From: Halocatena marina
Lineage (GTDB): Archaea; Halobacteriota; Halobacteria; Halobacteriales; Haloarculaceae
NCBI RefSeq assembly: GCF_023276375.1
Contig: NZ_JALLPK010000001.1
Location: forward strand, 3,847,391 to 3,911,390
Length of the DNA: 64,000 bases
Direction: 5' to 3'
The notes under the pieces are model-generated. The model did no database searches, was not told the origin of the DNA, and worked only from the letters and a program-made list of their open reading frames with translations. Position numbers and translations under genes: made by a program. Positions 9,283 through 18,052 of the stretch are shown here, one piece after another. Every line of letters starts with the position of its first letter. Position 1 is the first letter of the stretch.

Positions 9283-9600
9283 TCAAAACAAATCCAGCCC
9301 GAGCAGTTCCTGCTGAATTGCATCACCGGCCCTGATGTGACAGTCTGCTTGCGGGTACGAACTGCACAGCAGTGCGTAGCCGTCTTCTCGCTGATCAGAT
9401 TCAAGCGCCATCCCGTCGCTCTGGTCGATTTCTCCGTCGAGTAGCTCGGCAACACAGCTAGTGCAGTTTCCGTTTCGACAGGAAAACGGAAGATCGAGTC
9501 CCGCCTCGTGGCCCGCATCAAGAATGTACTCGTTCTCGTCGACTGATACTGTCGTCGTGTCACCGTCGAACTCGATGGTGACGTCGTATTCCGTGCTCAC
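9283..9600 (-). CDS. Plant-type 2Fe-2S ferredoxin
   Basis: 105 aa from the GTG at 9598-9600 (STEYDVTIEFDGDTTTVSV); the longer frame to 9702 overlaps the previous gene. The cluster motif is CRNGNCTSC (C-x4-C-x2-C), with the fourth cysteine about 30 residues on in ALLCSSYPQ, the usual arrangement of plant- and halobacterial-type 2Fe-2S ferredoxins. It lies 13 bp after the small helical protein and one gene after the R2-like oxidase on the same strand, so it is the likely electron donor to that di-metal enzyme. Confidence 0.88.
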   Translation of the reverse strand: MSTEYDVTIEFDGDTTTVSVDENEYILDAGHEAGLDLPFSCRNGNCTSCVAELLDGEIDQSDGMALESDQREDGYALLCSSYPQADCHIRAGDAIQQELLGLDLF

Positions 9601-9613
9601 GATTGTTCTCAGA

Positions 9614-9901
9614 TTAGAGCTTTTGTCTGAGTTTGTACAGTTCGAGCGCCTCAAGACGTGGATCACCAGTGCTCCCGGTATCGTCTTGGAGGCTCGCACC
9701 ACTCACCATTTCGTTGAATGAGGTGCTCACACCTTCTTCTTCGAACGTCGAGTCCATGATATACGCGACGTTCTCGCGTACCTCTTCGGGAGATTCACCG
9801 AGTTCCTCGGCAGCCGTTTCGATCGCCTGATCGACCTCCTCGTCAGTCGCAGTGAACTCCGCTCCGCGGGCAAGTTCACGTAGTTCTCGATCGAGTGCCA
9901 T
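9614..9901 (-). CDS. Small acidic helical protein between oxidase and ferredoxin
   Basis: 95 aa from the ATG at 9899-9901, one base after the stop of the R2-like gene, so translation is probably coupled. The sequence is acidic and predicted helical (ATDEEVDQAIETAAEELGES), with no metal-binding or membrane motif. I do not recognise the family. Its place between a di-metal oxidase and a ferredoxin suggests an accessory or assembly subunit, but that is inference from position only. Confidence 0.7.
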   Translation of the reverse strand: MALDRELRELARGAEFTATDEEVDQAIETAAEELGESPEEVRENVAYIMDSTFEEEGVSTSFNEMVSGASLQDDTGSTGDPRLEALELYKLRQKL

Positions 9902-9902
9902 C

Positions 9903-10949
9903 TCAGTTTCCTCCGTCGGTTGCAACAGGACGCTTTCGCTGGTAGTGCTGTTCTCGTTCGTCGATTCGTTTCTGTAAGTCCCACTCTTCGATTTCTACGT
10001 AGCGGTCACGGACGACGCTGATGACTTGCATGTAGTCAACATCGAGTCCGAGCGTTTCGTTGTACATCCCGTCGATGAGGTTGCCACCGCGTAATAGGAC
10101 CTCGTTGAAATCGAGACCGAGCGGGTCATCCAGTGCGTCAGTAAACATATAGCCAAAGTCAGCCATGTACGGCACATCCGCATACAGCGTGTCGACGATG
10201 CCCTTCTCGACGCCCTGAAACTGTGGTTTCCCAGCTCGCTCCTTCGCAATGAGTTCTTTGAGGAGTTCGACGCCGTGGGTGATGTGACGACCTTCATCGG
10301 TGCTGATGAATTTGAAGGCGTAGTTCAACAGCGGGAGATTCGCTCGTTGGGGGAATCGGCTGATCGCGCTTGCCCCGACGCGCGCAAGAATCCCCTCGAC
10401 GTTCAGGTGGTAGTTCGCTGCCGCCTTGGCGATATCGACGGGATCGAGCGTGCTCGCGGCCTTCGCTGTCAATAGTCCTTGATGCTCGAACACCTCACCC
10501 AGACCGGTCGCCTGCACCACCGGAATGCGTGTTCCGCGCCGTGGATCGAGGTCGTTGTAGTTGTCTCGGTCGTCCATCACCTCCTGCATGTAGATGTCGA
10601 GAAACTGCGTGTGCTTGTGCTCGGTGAGCGTGAGCATTGTCATGTACATCTCCTTTTCCGTGTTCGAGTCCAGACACGGTGCGCCCATAATGCGCTGGAG
10701 ATTCGTCGCAGCGTCCCCGGCAACTTCTCGCTCGCCGTCGAGAAAACCCGAGAGGAGATATCGTATCTGATCCCGTTCGTCCTGTGAAAGCGATTTCCAC
10801 GACTCCCGATCTTGTTCGAATCCGATCTCATCGAACAGCTTCTCGACGTTCCACGTCCCGAGTTCAACTCCCTTCTGGAACAGCTGATACCACTTGCTCC
10901 CGGTATCTACCCGCTGTCCTGTGAAATCTGATTGGAGAACCTGTGACAT
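9903..10949 (-). CDS. R2-like ligand-binding oxidase (R2lox-type), ferritin-like di-metal protein
   Basis: 348 aa from the ATG at 10949 (MSQVLQSDFTG); GTG at 10964 and ATG at 10961 are alternatives. The six metal ligands of the R2 fold are seen as Glu73, Glu110 and His113 (TLTEHKH), Glu185 (LNVEGILA), and Glu219 and His222 (STDEGRHI). Such proteins are usually called ribonucleotide reductase beta. Three points argue against that here: the residue four after His113, where the radical Tyr sits in class Ia R2, is Leu117; Val76 lies three after Glu73; and Tyr180 lies five before Glu185. The last two are the positions of the Val-Tyr ether crosslink in R2lox. A Mn/Fe oxidase with a bound fatty-acid-like ligand is therefore expected. 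No alpha subunit is nearby. The flanking SCP2-like protein and ferredoxin fit an oxidase of a lipid-like substrate. Confidence 0.8.
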   Translation of the reverse strand: MSQVLQSDFTGQRVDTGSKWYQLFQKGVELGTWNVEKLFDEIGFEQDRESWKSLSQDERDQIRYLLSGFLDGEREVAGDAATNLQRIMGAPCLDSNTEKEMYMTMLTLTEHKHTQFLDIYMQEVMDDRDNYNDLDPRRGTRIPVVQATGLGEVFEHQGLLTAKAASTLDPVDIAKAAANYHLNVEGILARVGASAISRFPQRANLPLLNYAFKFISTDEGRHITHGVELLKELIAKERAGKPQFQGVEKGIVDTLYADVPYMADFGYMFTDALDDPLGLDFNEVLLRGGNLIDGMYNETLGLDVDYMQVISVVRDRYVEIEEWDLQKRIDEREQHYQRKRPVATDGGN

Positions 10950-11038
10950 ACGGGATATCATCACGCACAGATCCGCATTAGGGTTCGGCCACGCATGCGT
11001 GGTAATTTAAAGTCCGTGAGATAGCACTTTCGAGGAAA

Positions 11039-11743
11039 TTAAAAAAGAAAGTTTGTCTCTATCCGTCCAGCAGTGTCGCCTAACTCCTGTGCAGCCTCCG
11101 GATATAAGATGACGTTCGTGATCGATCCATCGAGGCTCATATCTTGTGACATTACTGATTCGATGACATCAGTGCCGTCGATGAGATCGTTCCATTTCGA
11201 GTACGGAGCTGTCAGCACGAATCCAGCGGTGCGTTCCTCTGTCTGCTCAAGTACCTCCGCCGTGCGACACCTCCCATCGTAGAGATCGAGGTACGTATAC
11301 ACTGTCGAACCGTCGAGATATCGATCCAGTTGATCGAGGAGATTTGCGAGATCCTCGGGATACTCAGAACGGAGGTCAGGCCACGTCACACGAGGTGCAT
11401 CCTCGATCGTCGTTCCACAAAGCGCGCTGATGAAGCGTTCACGTTCGTTTTCGACGTGCTCCTGTTCTTCGAATCGCTCTTCGAGAGCGGATGGAGCGTC
11501 GGCGATCAGTTCCTCGATGCGTTCCTCAGAGAGCGATGCGAGGTTTTCCCGAAGCGATTCAGAGAGATCCTCCGGAAGATCGCCGATGGTCGTCTCTGCA
11601 GTCGGGAGATCTGTGATTTCAAAGACGAAATCCCCCTCGAAATCGACACCCCATCCCTCACTCATCGTCTCGTATGTTTCGTTGTCATTCAGCCGCTCGC
11701 GGTAGGCCGCCAGCCATTCGCGCGACGGAAACCAGTACGCCAT
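11039..11743 (-). CDS. SCP2-like (sterol-carrier-type) protein
   Basis: 234 aa. The N-terminus (MAYWFPSREWLAAYRERLND) leads into a WGVDFEGDFVFEI strand. The C-terminal half has the motif GFVLTAPYSKWNDLIDG and ends with a segment like LDGSITNVILYPEAAQEL. This combination resembles SCP2-type lipid-binding proteins of bacteria and archaea. Residues about 65-110 are a charged helical insert rich in Glu. It is 89 bp upstream of the R2-like oxidase start on the same strand and probably in the same transcript. It may deliver or hold a hydrophobic ligand for the oxidase; this is inference. Confidence 0.65.
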   Translation of the reverse strand: MAYWFPSREWLAAYRERLNDNETYETMSEGWGVDFEGDFVFEITDLPTAETTIGDLPEDLSESLRENLASLSEERIEELIADAPSALEERFEEQEHVENERERFISALCGTTIEDAPRVTWPDLRSEYPEDLANLLDQLDRYLDGSTVYTYLDLYDGRCRTAEVLEQTEERTAGFVLTAPYSKWNDLIDGTDVIESVMSQDMSLDGSITNVILYPEAAQELGDTAGRIETNFLF

Positions 11744-11871
11744 GTACGTGGTCTCTGCGTGTCCATTCGCATGAGGATGAGGGCTCGGATAGGGGGCCGT
11801 TTATTTACGCGATTGAGCGATAGAATTTCCCTGAACGTGTCGAACTCTCTCGTTATCACGAATTGATCTAG

Positions 11872-13431
11872 TCAGGCGGGACGACCGAGCGTCCAGAGGA
11901 ACATCGGCGTTTGGCTGGCGGCGCGGGGGCTGAAGAACTCGGTTACCTCCTCGTCGTAGAACGTTAGTCCGGTCGCACCGAGATCGCGGTGGGCGTACGC
12001 CGCGAGGTAGAGTCGTCCGGCAGTAAGCGCCGCTTCAAACTGTGCGAGGCGATAGCCGCGGTCACCGAACTGGTCGGTGACTGCATCGATGTCCGAAAGG
12101 AAAAACGCGCACAGGCCGGCATCGGCCGCGAGGCCCTGATCCAGTGCGAGGTGACCGGCCTCTCGACGAAATGATCCCTCTCGAAGGAGTTCGATCGTTC
12201 CGTCCCCCTCGTCCGGATGATAGTGATACGCCCCGCTCGGAACGTTTTGCACGTCGTTGATGAGGAGATAACAGTCGGTGAACTGGAGCGATGGCCCCGA
12301 CGGATCGCGCACATCCAGTGGGACGCCACGAACCGCGCGGTCGAGGATTGTCGACACCTTGCGAAACGACAGGGGATCACGAGTGTATTTGCGACAGGAT
12401 CCACGACGTCGGATCGTCCAGTGCAGCGGCGTCTTCGCCGCTCGCTCATCATCAACTGGTTCGAGATCGATTCGCCATCCATCACCTCGGGCCGTTCCAC
12501 TGTTCGAGTCCGGTCGAGTCCTCTGCCAGTCACGCACGGCGTTCTCGTCCTTGAGCGTCGAGGCGCTGAAGGCTTCCTGAATCAGTTCGTACTCCACCCG
12601 TTTCTCCGAGAGAGGACGCGTATCGGGATCGATCGGCTCGATGGCGGGCGTATCGGGCACTTGCTCATCCATTCCGACAGAGACGAGTGCGATTGGACCC
12701 TCATGGGCGGGATCGATTCCGAGCACATCAGCGACTCGATCGTCATCGAAGCCCAAAGCCGCGCGCGCAGGAATATCGAGCGCGTGTGCGGTGGCAAGCA
12801 GATTGGCAAGAACAGTTCCCGAATCCCAGAACGCGTGGCGATACGCTCGTGCGCGGTATTTCCACGCGTTTCGCCACCATGTCGAGGTTGCGACAATTGT
12901 GAGGGGCGCAGACCCTGCTTCTGAAAGCGCGCCGCGAAAATCCCCTCGCCGGAGTACATCGAGCGAGAGCGTTCGTGGATCGAAGTGATAGACGCCGGAC
13001 GCAAGAGTAGGAAGCGACCCACAGATCACGTACAGGTTTATGTGATAGAGCGCGCCTGTACAGGCCGCAGCTCGAAAGGGAATCTCTCGTTTTCCTCGTT
13101 GAATCGTTTTCGTGATCCCCGACGAAAGGTAGCACAACTGCGTGAGCACAGCACGATCGAGCGGATGAGCACGCGTCTTCGACGGTGAGTGCTGATCGAA
13201 CTCCGGATCTGATCTCGAATCTGTGTCTGCGTCGTATCCGGTGATTGCGCGTAACGTCGGGAGCTGTGACGGGCGAATATTAGATGACAGCTCGACGGAC
13301 GGGAGGTTCTCGTAGATCTTGTACGGGATCGGTTTGTTCTCAAAATCGAGACTGAAGCTGTTGTTGCGGATCGCTTCTGGAGTGTGGCTCGTACGCTCGT
13401 GGTAGGACAGCGCTGACGTTCCGCGTGACAT
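11872..13431 (-). CDS. SagB-type nitroreductase-fold oxidoreductase, two-domain
   Basis: 519 aa with two nitroreductase-like domains: residues about 55-280 (including FRAAACTGALYHINLYVI and VYHFDPRTLSLDVLR) and about 330-515 (RRRGSCRKYTRDPLSF, SGAYHYHPDEG, LTAGRLYLAAYAHRDLGATG). This is the layout of SagB/ThcOx-family FMN enzymes, which oxidise azolines to azoles in microcin-type peptides, though many archaeal members have no known peptide. No cyclodehydratase (YcaO) or precursor gene is within reach, so the substrate is open. It is divergent from a flavin reductase-family gene that begins 200 bp away. Confidence 0.8.
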   Translation of the reverse strand: MSRGTSALSYHERTSHTPEAIRNNSFSLDFENKPIPYKIYENLPSVELSSNIRPSQLPTLRAITGYDADTDSRSDPEFDQHSPSKTRAHPLDRAVLTQLCYLSSGITKTIQRGKREIPFRAAACTGALYHINLYVICGSLPTLASGVYHFDPRTLSLDVLRRGDFRGALSEAGSAPLTIVATSTWWRNAWKYRARAYRHAFWDSGTVLANLLATAHALDIPARAALGFDDDRVADVLGIDPAHEGPIALVSVGMDEQVPDTPAIEPIDPDTRPLSEKRVEYELIQEAFSASTLKDENAVRDWQRTRPDSNSGTARGDGWRIDLEPVDDERAAKTPLHWTIRRRGSCRKYTRDPLSFRKVSTILDRAVRGVPLDVRDPSGPSLQFTDCYLLINDVQNVPSGAYHYHPDEGDGTIELLREGSFRREAGHLALDQGLAADAGLCAFFLSDIDAVTDQFGDRGYRLAQFEAALTAGRLYLAAYAHRDLGATGLTFYDEEVTEFFSPRAASQTPMFLWTLGRPA

Positions 13432-13629
13432 AAGTTGACAGTACGATTGGATGGCACAAAAGCAGGGTGGCGGCTACGAACTTGCTGTCGATCAATCAGT
13501 AGTCATCGATGCTCAGCTATCGGATCGCCAATTACCCTCTAAAAGTCCGTACGAATACAGATTCCAGTCTATCTTCTCCTGTCTTGTAATGTTCGATACA
13601 ATTATTCACATCGATCAGTCATCGATTGT

Positions 13630-14217
13630 ATGGAACTCGACCCGAGTGAGCAGGATTCTTCGGCCACATATCGGATTGTTTCGAGCACGGTCACACCTCG
13701 ACCGATCGGTTGGATCAGCACACGAAGCGCTGACGGTGTCGACAATCTCGCGCCGTACAGTTACTTCAACGCCATCAGCTCCTCGCCACCTGTTGTGATG
13801 TTCTCGGCGGGACGTACGGAGGGAGAACTCAAGGACACTCCGAGAAACGCCCTCGATTCGGAGGTATTCGTGTATAACTTAGTGACAGAGTCGGTTGCGG
13901 CCAAGATGGACAAAACGAGCGCTTCGATCGACGCCGATGAAAGCGAGTTCGAGATGGCTGGGATCGATCGGGAAGAAGCGGCAACGATCGATGCCCCCCG
14001 GGTCGCAAACGCCCTCGTCAGCTTCGAGTGCACGCTGTACGATTCGATGGAGATCTACGGAAACACGGTGGTTTTCGGAGAAGTTGTGTACATCCACATT
14101 GACGACGAGGTCCTTACTGATGGAGCGATCGACACCCGGAAGATAGACGCTGTCGGTCGTCTCGGTGGCCGATTGTACACTGCGACCGATAGTATGGACC
14201 TTCAGCGATGGAACTGA
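13630..14217 (+). CDS. Flavin reductase-like, FMN-binding split-barrel protein
   Basis: 195 aa. It begins with the TYRIVSSTVTPRPIGWISTR motif and continues NLAPYSYFNAISSSPPVVMF, characteristic of the FMN-binding split barrel of the flavin reductase-like family. The C-terminal part (VNALVSFECTLYDSMEIYG-like) completes the barrel. Members bind FMN and use NAD(P)H or serve as flavin-dependent oxidoreductases; the specific substrate is unknown. Divergent transcription with the SagB-type gene may reflect shared flavin chemistry. Confidence 0.85.
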   Translation: MELDPSEQDSSATYRIVSSTVTPRPIGWISTRSADGVDNLAPYSYFNAISSSPPVVMFSAGRTEGELKDTPRNALDSEVFVYNLVTESVAAKMDKTSASIDADESEFEMAGIDREEAATIDAPRVANALVSFECTLYDSMEIYGNTVVFGEVVYIHIDDEVLTDGAIDTRKIDAVGRLGGRLYTATDSMDLQRWN

Positions 14218-14294
14218 CAGCGATACCACCACCAAAACGCGGTTAATCGCTGCAATCTACTGGCTTGCGACTGGACTGCTGTTCGCTACTCGCG

Positions 14295-15140
14295 TCAATT
14301 ATTCCCATTTCCTGGGTTTTTCTCGATGATTTCGATACCAGAGATAACAGGATTCTCCACTCTGTGATGGAATCGAATCGTGAGACTTCCATCGTCTACG
14401 GTCGTCTCGAAGGATTTGACCGCCCCCACGTCGTGGCCGTGCTCGACGAATGGCTCGTAATTTTGCAGGGCAGTTTTGTTCTCAATGACGACGTCGAACG
14501 AACGGGGGCCTTCCTCACTGTACGACTCCTCAGACGGCCGCCCCGACTGTCCGGACGTGAAAAACGGTTCAACGACGTAGATTCGAACTTCGTATACGCT
14601 GTTCGGGTCAGCGGGGAATCCCCATTCCATCTCTTTTTGCCACAATTTGGGTTTGCGAGAGAAGCGGTATGTCTTGAACAGCGATTGAGGCGTTGTCGCT
14701 GAGACGGCGTTCTCGACAGTGATCGGGTCCGGTGTGTCGTTGACGACCGTATCGGACACCCTGTGGTTCAGATACGTCGAAGGAGCGTTTTCCTGATCGG
14801 CCAGCCAGTCTGGACCATTGTCAGTGGCTTTGAGTCTCGGACCACCAACATTGATACGGTAGATCGTGGTGTCGCTCGGTTCACTCGTTGCAGTTGCCGT
14901 CGGCACAGGCATCTGTCTCTCAGTTTCTGTCGGGTCCGGAACGGGCGAAACACTGTCCGTCGGAGACAGTGATGTCGAATTGGTATCAGTGAGACCGCCA
15001 AGCGGCAGTCCGGGAACACCGACAAGGACGATGATGCTGCCGAGTAAAAAGACACCACCGAGACCAAAGAGTGCCCACTGGAGCCAGTTATCCGAATCCT
15101 GAGTGCGGGACGATTGATCGTACGGTGGTGAGCGCGACAC
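14295..15140 (-). CDS. Membrane-anchored malectin-domain surface protein
   Basis: 281 aa from the GTG at 15140 (SRSPPYDQSSRTQDSDN); GTG at 15149 is an alternative. One N-terminal transmembrane helix (residues about 23-48, WALFGLGGVFLLGSIIVLVG) is followed by a Ser/Thr/Pro-rich linker to about residue 90. The rest is a malectin-type carbohydrate-binding beta domain: TIYRINVGGPRLKATDNGPD, ALFKTYRF-like and WGFPADPNSVYEVRIYVVEP motifs, and a closing NPVISGIEIIEKNPG. Malectin domains bind glucose-containing glycans. A role in binding surface glycans outside the cell is inferred. The start lies about 250 bp from the divergent pterin dehydratase. Confidence 0.8.
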   Translation of the reverse strand: MSRSPPYDQSSRTQDSDNWLQWALFGLGGVFLLGSIIVLVGVPGLPLGGLTDTNSTSLSPTDSVSPVPDPTETERQMPVPTATATSEPSDTTIYRINVGGPRLKATDNGPDWLADQENAPSTYLNHRVSDTVVNDTPDPITVENAVSATTPQSLFKTYRFSRKPKLWQKEMEWGFPADPNSVYEVRIYVVEPFFTSGQSGRPSEESYSEEGPRSFDVVIENKTALQNYEPFVEHGHDVGAVKSFETTVDDGSLTIRFHHRVENPVISGIEIIEKNPGNGNN

Positions 15141-15332
15141 AGTGTACACCAAGATGTTCTTTCCGGCACAGCCAATTATACGTCACGTATTTCCGATGTG
15201 GGTGTATGATCAATTCTCGAAAATCACCATCTATGTGTGATGTGTGCCGTAACATCGCGACGAGTACGGTGATCGAGAACGGCTGTGTGAGAATATTGTC
15301 TGCGGTCATCGAGACAGCGTATCGATCGTGGG

Positions 15333-15347
15333 ATCCCGAGTCGGGAT
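15333..15347. promoter_or_regulatory. 15-bp palindrome upstream of the pterin dehydratase gene
   Basis: ATCCCGA, one base, TCGGGAT: perfect 7-bp arms ending 41 bp before the ATG at 15389. This spans or lies just upstream of the probable BRE/TATA position and could be an operator for a dimeric regulator. No second copy was found in the window. Confidence 0.4.
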
Positions 15348-15388
15348 AGTCCTTAACGTACAAGAGGCGAAATGTCGTATGGAAACGT

Positions 15389-15742
15389 ATGGTCTCGGAC
15401 CTTGCAGAGCAAGAGTGCGAAGCATGTACCTCGGAGGATGAACCGCTCACTGAATCAGAATACGAGGCGTACCTGACTGACCTCGCTGATGACGTCTGGG
15501 AGGTCGTCGACGAGCATCATCTCGAAGGAACGTACGCGTTTGAGGATTTCCGTGACGCACTCGAATTCACGTACGAAATTGGTGAGTTGGCCGAAGAAGA
15601 GTGGCACCATCCCGATATTCATCTAGCGTGGGGCGAGGTGCGCGTCGAGATGTGGACGCACAAAATCGATGGGCTTCACAAGACAGACTTCGTAATGGCG
15701 GCACGGATGGACCGTATCCACGACGACTACGCCCCCGAGTAA
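15389..15742 (+). CDS. Pterin-4a-carbinolamine dehydratase
   Basis: 117 aa. The core motif [25 protein letters not shown] matches the PCD/DCoH family, with the active-site HHP followed by a later His in MWTHK. The family dehydrates 4a-hydroxytetrahydrobiopterin after aromatic amino acid hydroxylation and also assists molybdopterin and other pterin metabolism. The N-terminal 35 residues carry two cysteines (ECEAC) not usual in the family. No hydroxylase gene is adjacent. Confidence 0.88.
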   Translation: MVSDLAEQECEACTSEDEPLTESEYEAYLTDLADDVWEVVDEHHLEGTYAFEDFRDALEFTYEIGELAEEEWHHPDIHLAWGEVRVEMWTHKIDGLHKTDFVMAARMDRIHDDYAPE

Positions 15743-15775
15743 GCGCACCGCTCGGGTCGGTTCCCGTCAATACGG

Positions 15776-16393
15776 TCACTCCGCCCACGGTGTCGTGTTT
15801 TTGCGGACGATTTTCGCCTCGTCCTCGTATTCAATCTCGGTGAACGAACAGTTCTCTGCCCGGTTGTGCAGTACCGATTCAGCGATCGACAGTCCCTCGA
15901 TGTGTCCTATCAAGAGACGGATCGGACCTCCGTGCGTCACGACGAGAATAGTTTCTGATGGGGAACTCGCTGTGAGCAGCTCTTGCCAGCCAGAGACAAC
16001 ACGCTCTGAAACTTGAGCAAGGCTCTCGCCGCTATCGGGAATTCGGTCGGCTGCTTTTGCCCCTGCTTCTCCGAGTCCAAACGCAGGAAAACGATCGGCA
16101 ACCGTTTCGTACGGGAGGCCTTGATACACGCCCAAATCGCGCTCACGCCACGCCTCGTCGAACTGGACGGAAACATCGATCGTCGATTCTACCGCTGTCG
16201 TTGTCTCACGGGTGCGCACCAGATCCGACGAGACCACCCGATCGGGTGTGATTCCGTCCGTATTGAGATACGCGGCTGCACTATTGGCCTGCTCACGACC
16301 TTGGTCGTTCAACGGGACTGGTGCCCATCCTTGTAGCCGACTCTCGCGGTTCCACGCCGTCTCCCCGTGTCGCATGAGAACGATAGTTGTCAT
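15776..16393 (-). CDS. Histidine phosphatase family protein (phosphoglycerate mutase-like)
   Basis: 205 aa from the ATG at 16393 (MTTIVLMRHGETAWN); the frame continues upstream without family similarity. The catalytic RHGET is followed by SRLQGWAPVPLNDQGREQA, and the second His is in VVTHGGPIRLLIG. The segment WRERDLGVYQGLPYETV supports a broad-specificity phosphatase or alpha-ribazole/adenosylcobalamin phosphatase type rather than a true glycolytic mutase. The exact substrate cannot be fixed from the sequence. It is convergent with the pterin dehydratase gene. Confidence 0.85.
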   Translation of the reverse strand: MTTIVLMRHGETAWNRESRLQGWAPVPLNDQGREQANSAAAYLNTDGITPDRVVSSDLVRTRETTTAVESTIDVSVQFDEAWRERDLGVYQGLPYETVADRFPAFGLGEAGAKAADRIPDSGESLAQVSERVVSGWQELLTASSPSETILVVTHGGPIRLLIGHIEGLSIAESVLHNRAENCSFTEIEYEDEAKIVRKNTTPWAE

Positions 16394-16563
16394 TCGTACT
16401 GTATTGATTATCGTTGAGTATGTAGTTATACCGGTCATGATGATGACGATAACTGATCTCGTTTCTTATCGTAGCGGACAAACTGCTATCTATGTTGGAT
16501 AATGAATAGAATCAAGTGAGAGCGGCTACCACACAGTAATCCACAGAATCAGATGGTCGAATA

Positions 16564-17919
16564 ATGTCCGAAAACACGCGACAGACGACGTTTAGTACGT
16601 TTCTCGATGAGGGAGGGTCTCTGGAGGAGATCGACTGGACATTTAAAGGTGCTGATACGTCATATCTCACACACGGTCTACACAACTACCCTGCCCGGAT
16701 GATACCACAGATTCCAGATACACTTCTCAGCTATTACAAGTTGTGTGGAGTGATTGAGACCGGTGATACGGTGTACGATCCCTTCAGCGGGAGCGGAACG
16801 ACCGCTGTGGAATCACGTCTCCATGGCTTGAACGCACAGGCGAACGACATCAATCCGCTTGCCTGCGTTCTCAGCGAGACGAAAGCCTGTCCAATCCCGC
16901 GTGAAACGCTTCGATCACTCCGCGACGATCTGCTTTCTAATCTACGTGCTGAGCTGCACACAATTCGAGAGCAGTATCAAACGGGAACATTGACGTTTGC
17001 TGATGAACCGCAAGTACGGGACGGGTGGTTTCCGGAACCGCAATTATACGAACTGTGGTATATTCGCCGACAGCTTGATCAGGCCGAAGAATCGTACGGA
17101 GAGGATGTCACCCAGTTCTTTCGAGTGGCGCTCTCATCCATCACGCGCACCGTAAGCTACCAGCGCAACGGAGAGTACAAACGGTACCGGCTCCCCGAGG
17201 AGAAGCGGAAAACCCACGGTCCTGATGTGTTCGATCTGTATCGCTCGAAAGTAGCGGCGAACTACAAACGCATGCGAACGTACAGCGACCGGGTCGATCA
17301 CTCGCTCGATACCACAATTCACTACGCTGATTCCCGGACAGCGACCGCAAATGAGGAGAACACGATCGAAGAAAACAGCGCTGATATCGTGATCACTTCA
17401 CCACCGTACGGCGATCATCGGACGACCGTCGCGTACGGACAGTTCAGTCAGGACCCTGCGATCATCGCTGGACGATACGGATACGACGAAATGAAAGCGG
17501 TCGATAAAACCGGGCTCGGTGGGCCGAATAGTGATCTCAAACCGATCGAGGCGTTGGAGGAATGGTCCCCATCGTTCGGTGCAACGATGGACGCGCTCCG
17601 GGAAACAGACGGTCGGGCAGACGACGCAATGGATTTTGTTCGGGATTACTACGAAGTCATGAACGACGTTGCGAAAGTTCTGAAATCCGGACAGCCGTCG
17701 GTTTGGGTGGTCGCAAACCGAACGATGAGTCGGGTGAACATTCCGACCCACTTAATCACACGAGAACTGTGCGAACACGTCGGGTATGAACACGAATCGA
17801 CGCTCCCACGTGAAATTCCAACAAAGACGCTGCCGTGGGAGAACGCACCAGAGAACATCGAAGGCGTAACGGGTGATGCAATGGCAAGTGAGAACATCGT
17901 GATTCTCACCGCACCATAG
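16564..17919 (+). CDS. Orphan DNA methyltransferase (amino-methylating, SPPY type)
   Basis: 451 aa. An N-terminal HGLHNYPARMIPQIPDTLL motif precedes the SAM-binding motif I DPFSGSGTT (residues 72-80). The catalytic motif IV SPPYGD is at about residue 278, so the order is I then IV. SPPY is typical of N4-cytosine enzymes but also occurs in N6-adenine enzymes. A large central region (about 120-260) holds the probable target-recognition part. No restriction endonuclease, specificity subunit or nuclease gene is adjacent, so this looks like a solitary methyltransferase with a regulatory or protective role. The next gene, 133 bp on, is an alkaline-phosphatase-superfamily protein. Confidence 0.85.
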   Translation: MSENTRQTTFSTFLDEGGSLEEIDWTFKGADTSYLTHGLHNYPARMIPQIPDTLLSYYKLCGVIETGDTVYDPFSGSGTTAVESRLHGLNAQANDINPLACVLSETKACPIPRETLRSLRDDLLSNLRAELHTIREQYQTGTLTFADEPQVRDGWFPEPQLYELWYIRRQLDQAEESYGEDVTQFFRVALSSITRTVSYQRNGEYKRYRLPEEKRKTHGPDVFDLYRSKVAANYKRMRTYSDRVDHSLDTTIHYADSRTATANEENTIEENSADIVITSPPYGDHRTTVAYGQFSQDPAIIAGRYGYDEMKAVDKTGLGGPNSDLKPIEALEEWSPSFGATMDALRETDGRADDAMDFVRDYYEVMNDVAKVLKSGQPSVWVVANRTMSRVNIPTHLITRELCEHVGYEHESTLPREIPTKTLPWENAPENIEGVTGDAMASENIVILTAP

Positions 17920-18052
17920 CGTCCGAGTGATCGCTTTCGTTGTCGTCCGTCGTGCAGATAGAGTGCCTCAGAACTCTCGTTCGTTCATTATTATGACACA
18001 AGGCAGAGCTATCTACAACAATGCCTTTGTGATCAAACCCCATCCCCACTGT

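Noticed and set aside
9903-10949. Ribonucleotide reductase beta subunit (NrdB)
   Set aside because: No radical Tyr at the expected position, R2lox Val/Tyr pair present and no alpha subunit near; R2lox is the better call.
12217-12924. 235-codon plus-strand frame
   Set aside because: Shadow of the SagB-type gene on the minus strand; Arg/Ser/Ile-rich composition not like a haloarchaeal protein.
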